From Monarcha castaneiventris obscurior (taxonomy: Eukaryota; Chordata; Aves; Passeriformes; Monarchidae): DNA of 64,000 bases. The stretch covers positions 620,001-684,000 of the forward strand of contig JAMPIT010000862.1 of the NCBI GenBank assembly GCA_026261815.1, given 5' to 3'. Within the stretch, counting starts at the first letter, position 1. Each line of letters opens with the position of its first letter. A program made the position numbers and the translations under genes. The notes below the pieces were generated by a model. That model saw only the letters and a program-made list of their open reading frames with translations, was not told the origin of the DNA and made no database searches. Positions 63,799 through 64,000 of the stretch are shown here, one piece after another.

Positions 63799-64000
63799 TC
63801 ATAGAATATTCTGAGTCAGAAGAGACCCACAGGGATCATCAAGTCCAGCTCCTGGCCCTGCACATGGCACCCCAAGGGTCACATCCTGTGCCTGAGGACG
63901 TTGTCCAAACACTGCTTGAGCTCTGTCAGGCTGGGTGCTGTGACCACTGCCCTGGGGAGCCTGTTTCAGTGCCCAAATACTCCCTGGGTGAAGATCTCTT
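63799..64000 (-). mobile_element. CR1 LINE 3' portion, cut by the window edge
   Basis: Plus-strand AATCATAGAATATTCTGAGT, GATCATCAAGTCCAGCTCCT and a later segment reading GTTGTCCAAACACTGCTTGA match an inverted CR1 3' end of the subfamily with the TATTCTGAGT tip. It continues past 64000. It lies in MRPS5 intron 5. Confidence 0.9.

Larger units (their letters stand above)
57151..64000 (+). other. MRPS5 intron 5, incomplete
   Basis: The intron begins with GTAAGC after codon 200 and no matching acceptor or next exon was found before the window ends. It contains the AGC repeat at 58434, the A/T-rich stretch at 63050 and the inverted CR1 at 63799. The 151-codon minus-strand frame at 60886-61341 has no recognisable motif. 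Confidence 0.8.

Noticed and set aside
57151..64000. Search for MRPS5 exon 6
   Set aside because: No segment encoding the next conserved part of the protein with an acceptor was seen, so it is taken to lie beyond the window.

Overview
The window is nuclear DNA from a bird, most likely a songbird or close relative. It carries several CR1 LINE fragments of the avian type, with the ATTCTATG 3' tail motif, and several LTRs whose sequences look like the ERVL/ERVK-type LTRs common in birds. It also has a CpG-island promoter and introns of avian size. I see no bacterial or organellar gene organisation.

The only protein-coding gene I can support is MRPS5, the mitochondrial small-subunit ribosomal protein uS5m, on the + strand. 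Five exons are visible: 40235-40301, 43106-43243, 54054-54179, 54474-54707 and 57116-57150. They splice with GT-AG boundaries into exactly 200 codons. Exons 3-5 match the known vertebrate MRPS5 sequence closely. The S5 RNA-binding domain and the C-terminus must lie beyond position 64000, so the gene is partial.

Layout: 1-37.9 kb has no recognisable exon. It holds CR1 fragments, two LTRs (one a solo LTR with a perfect ATATC target-site duplication), simple repeats and several A/T-rich, TAAT-rich blocks that could be conserved regulatory DNA. At 37.96-39.75 kb a decayed CR1 reverse-transcriptase fragment runs directly into the 3' end of an endogenous retrovirus. At 39.9-40.4 kb is the CpG-island promoter and first exon of MRPS5. 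At 40.42-41.61 kb, inside MRPS5 intron 1, is a large minisatellite with a 20-bp unit. From 41.6 kb to the end are MRPS5 introns and exons, with a CR1/LTR nest in the 10.8-kb intron 2 and another CR1 cut by the right edge.

The most unusual feature is the intron 1 minisatellite. It has almost no stop codons in any frame, and the MRPS5 exon 1 frame stays open through the splice donor and the whole array to about 41815. Unspliced mRNA would therefore predict a long His/Cys-rich 20-residue repeat protein. I regard this as most likely a by-product of repeat composition. I found no convincing new biological system.
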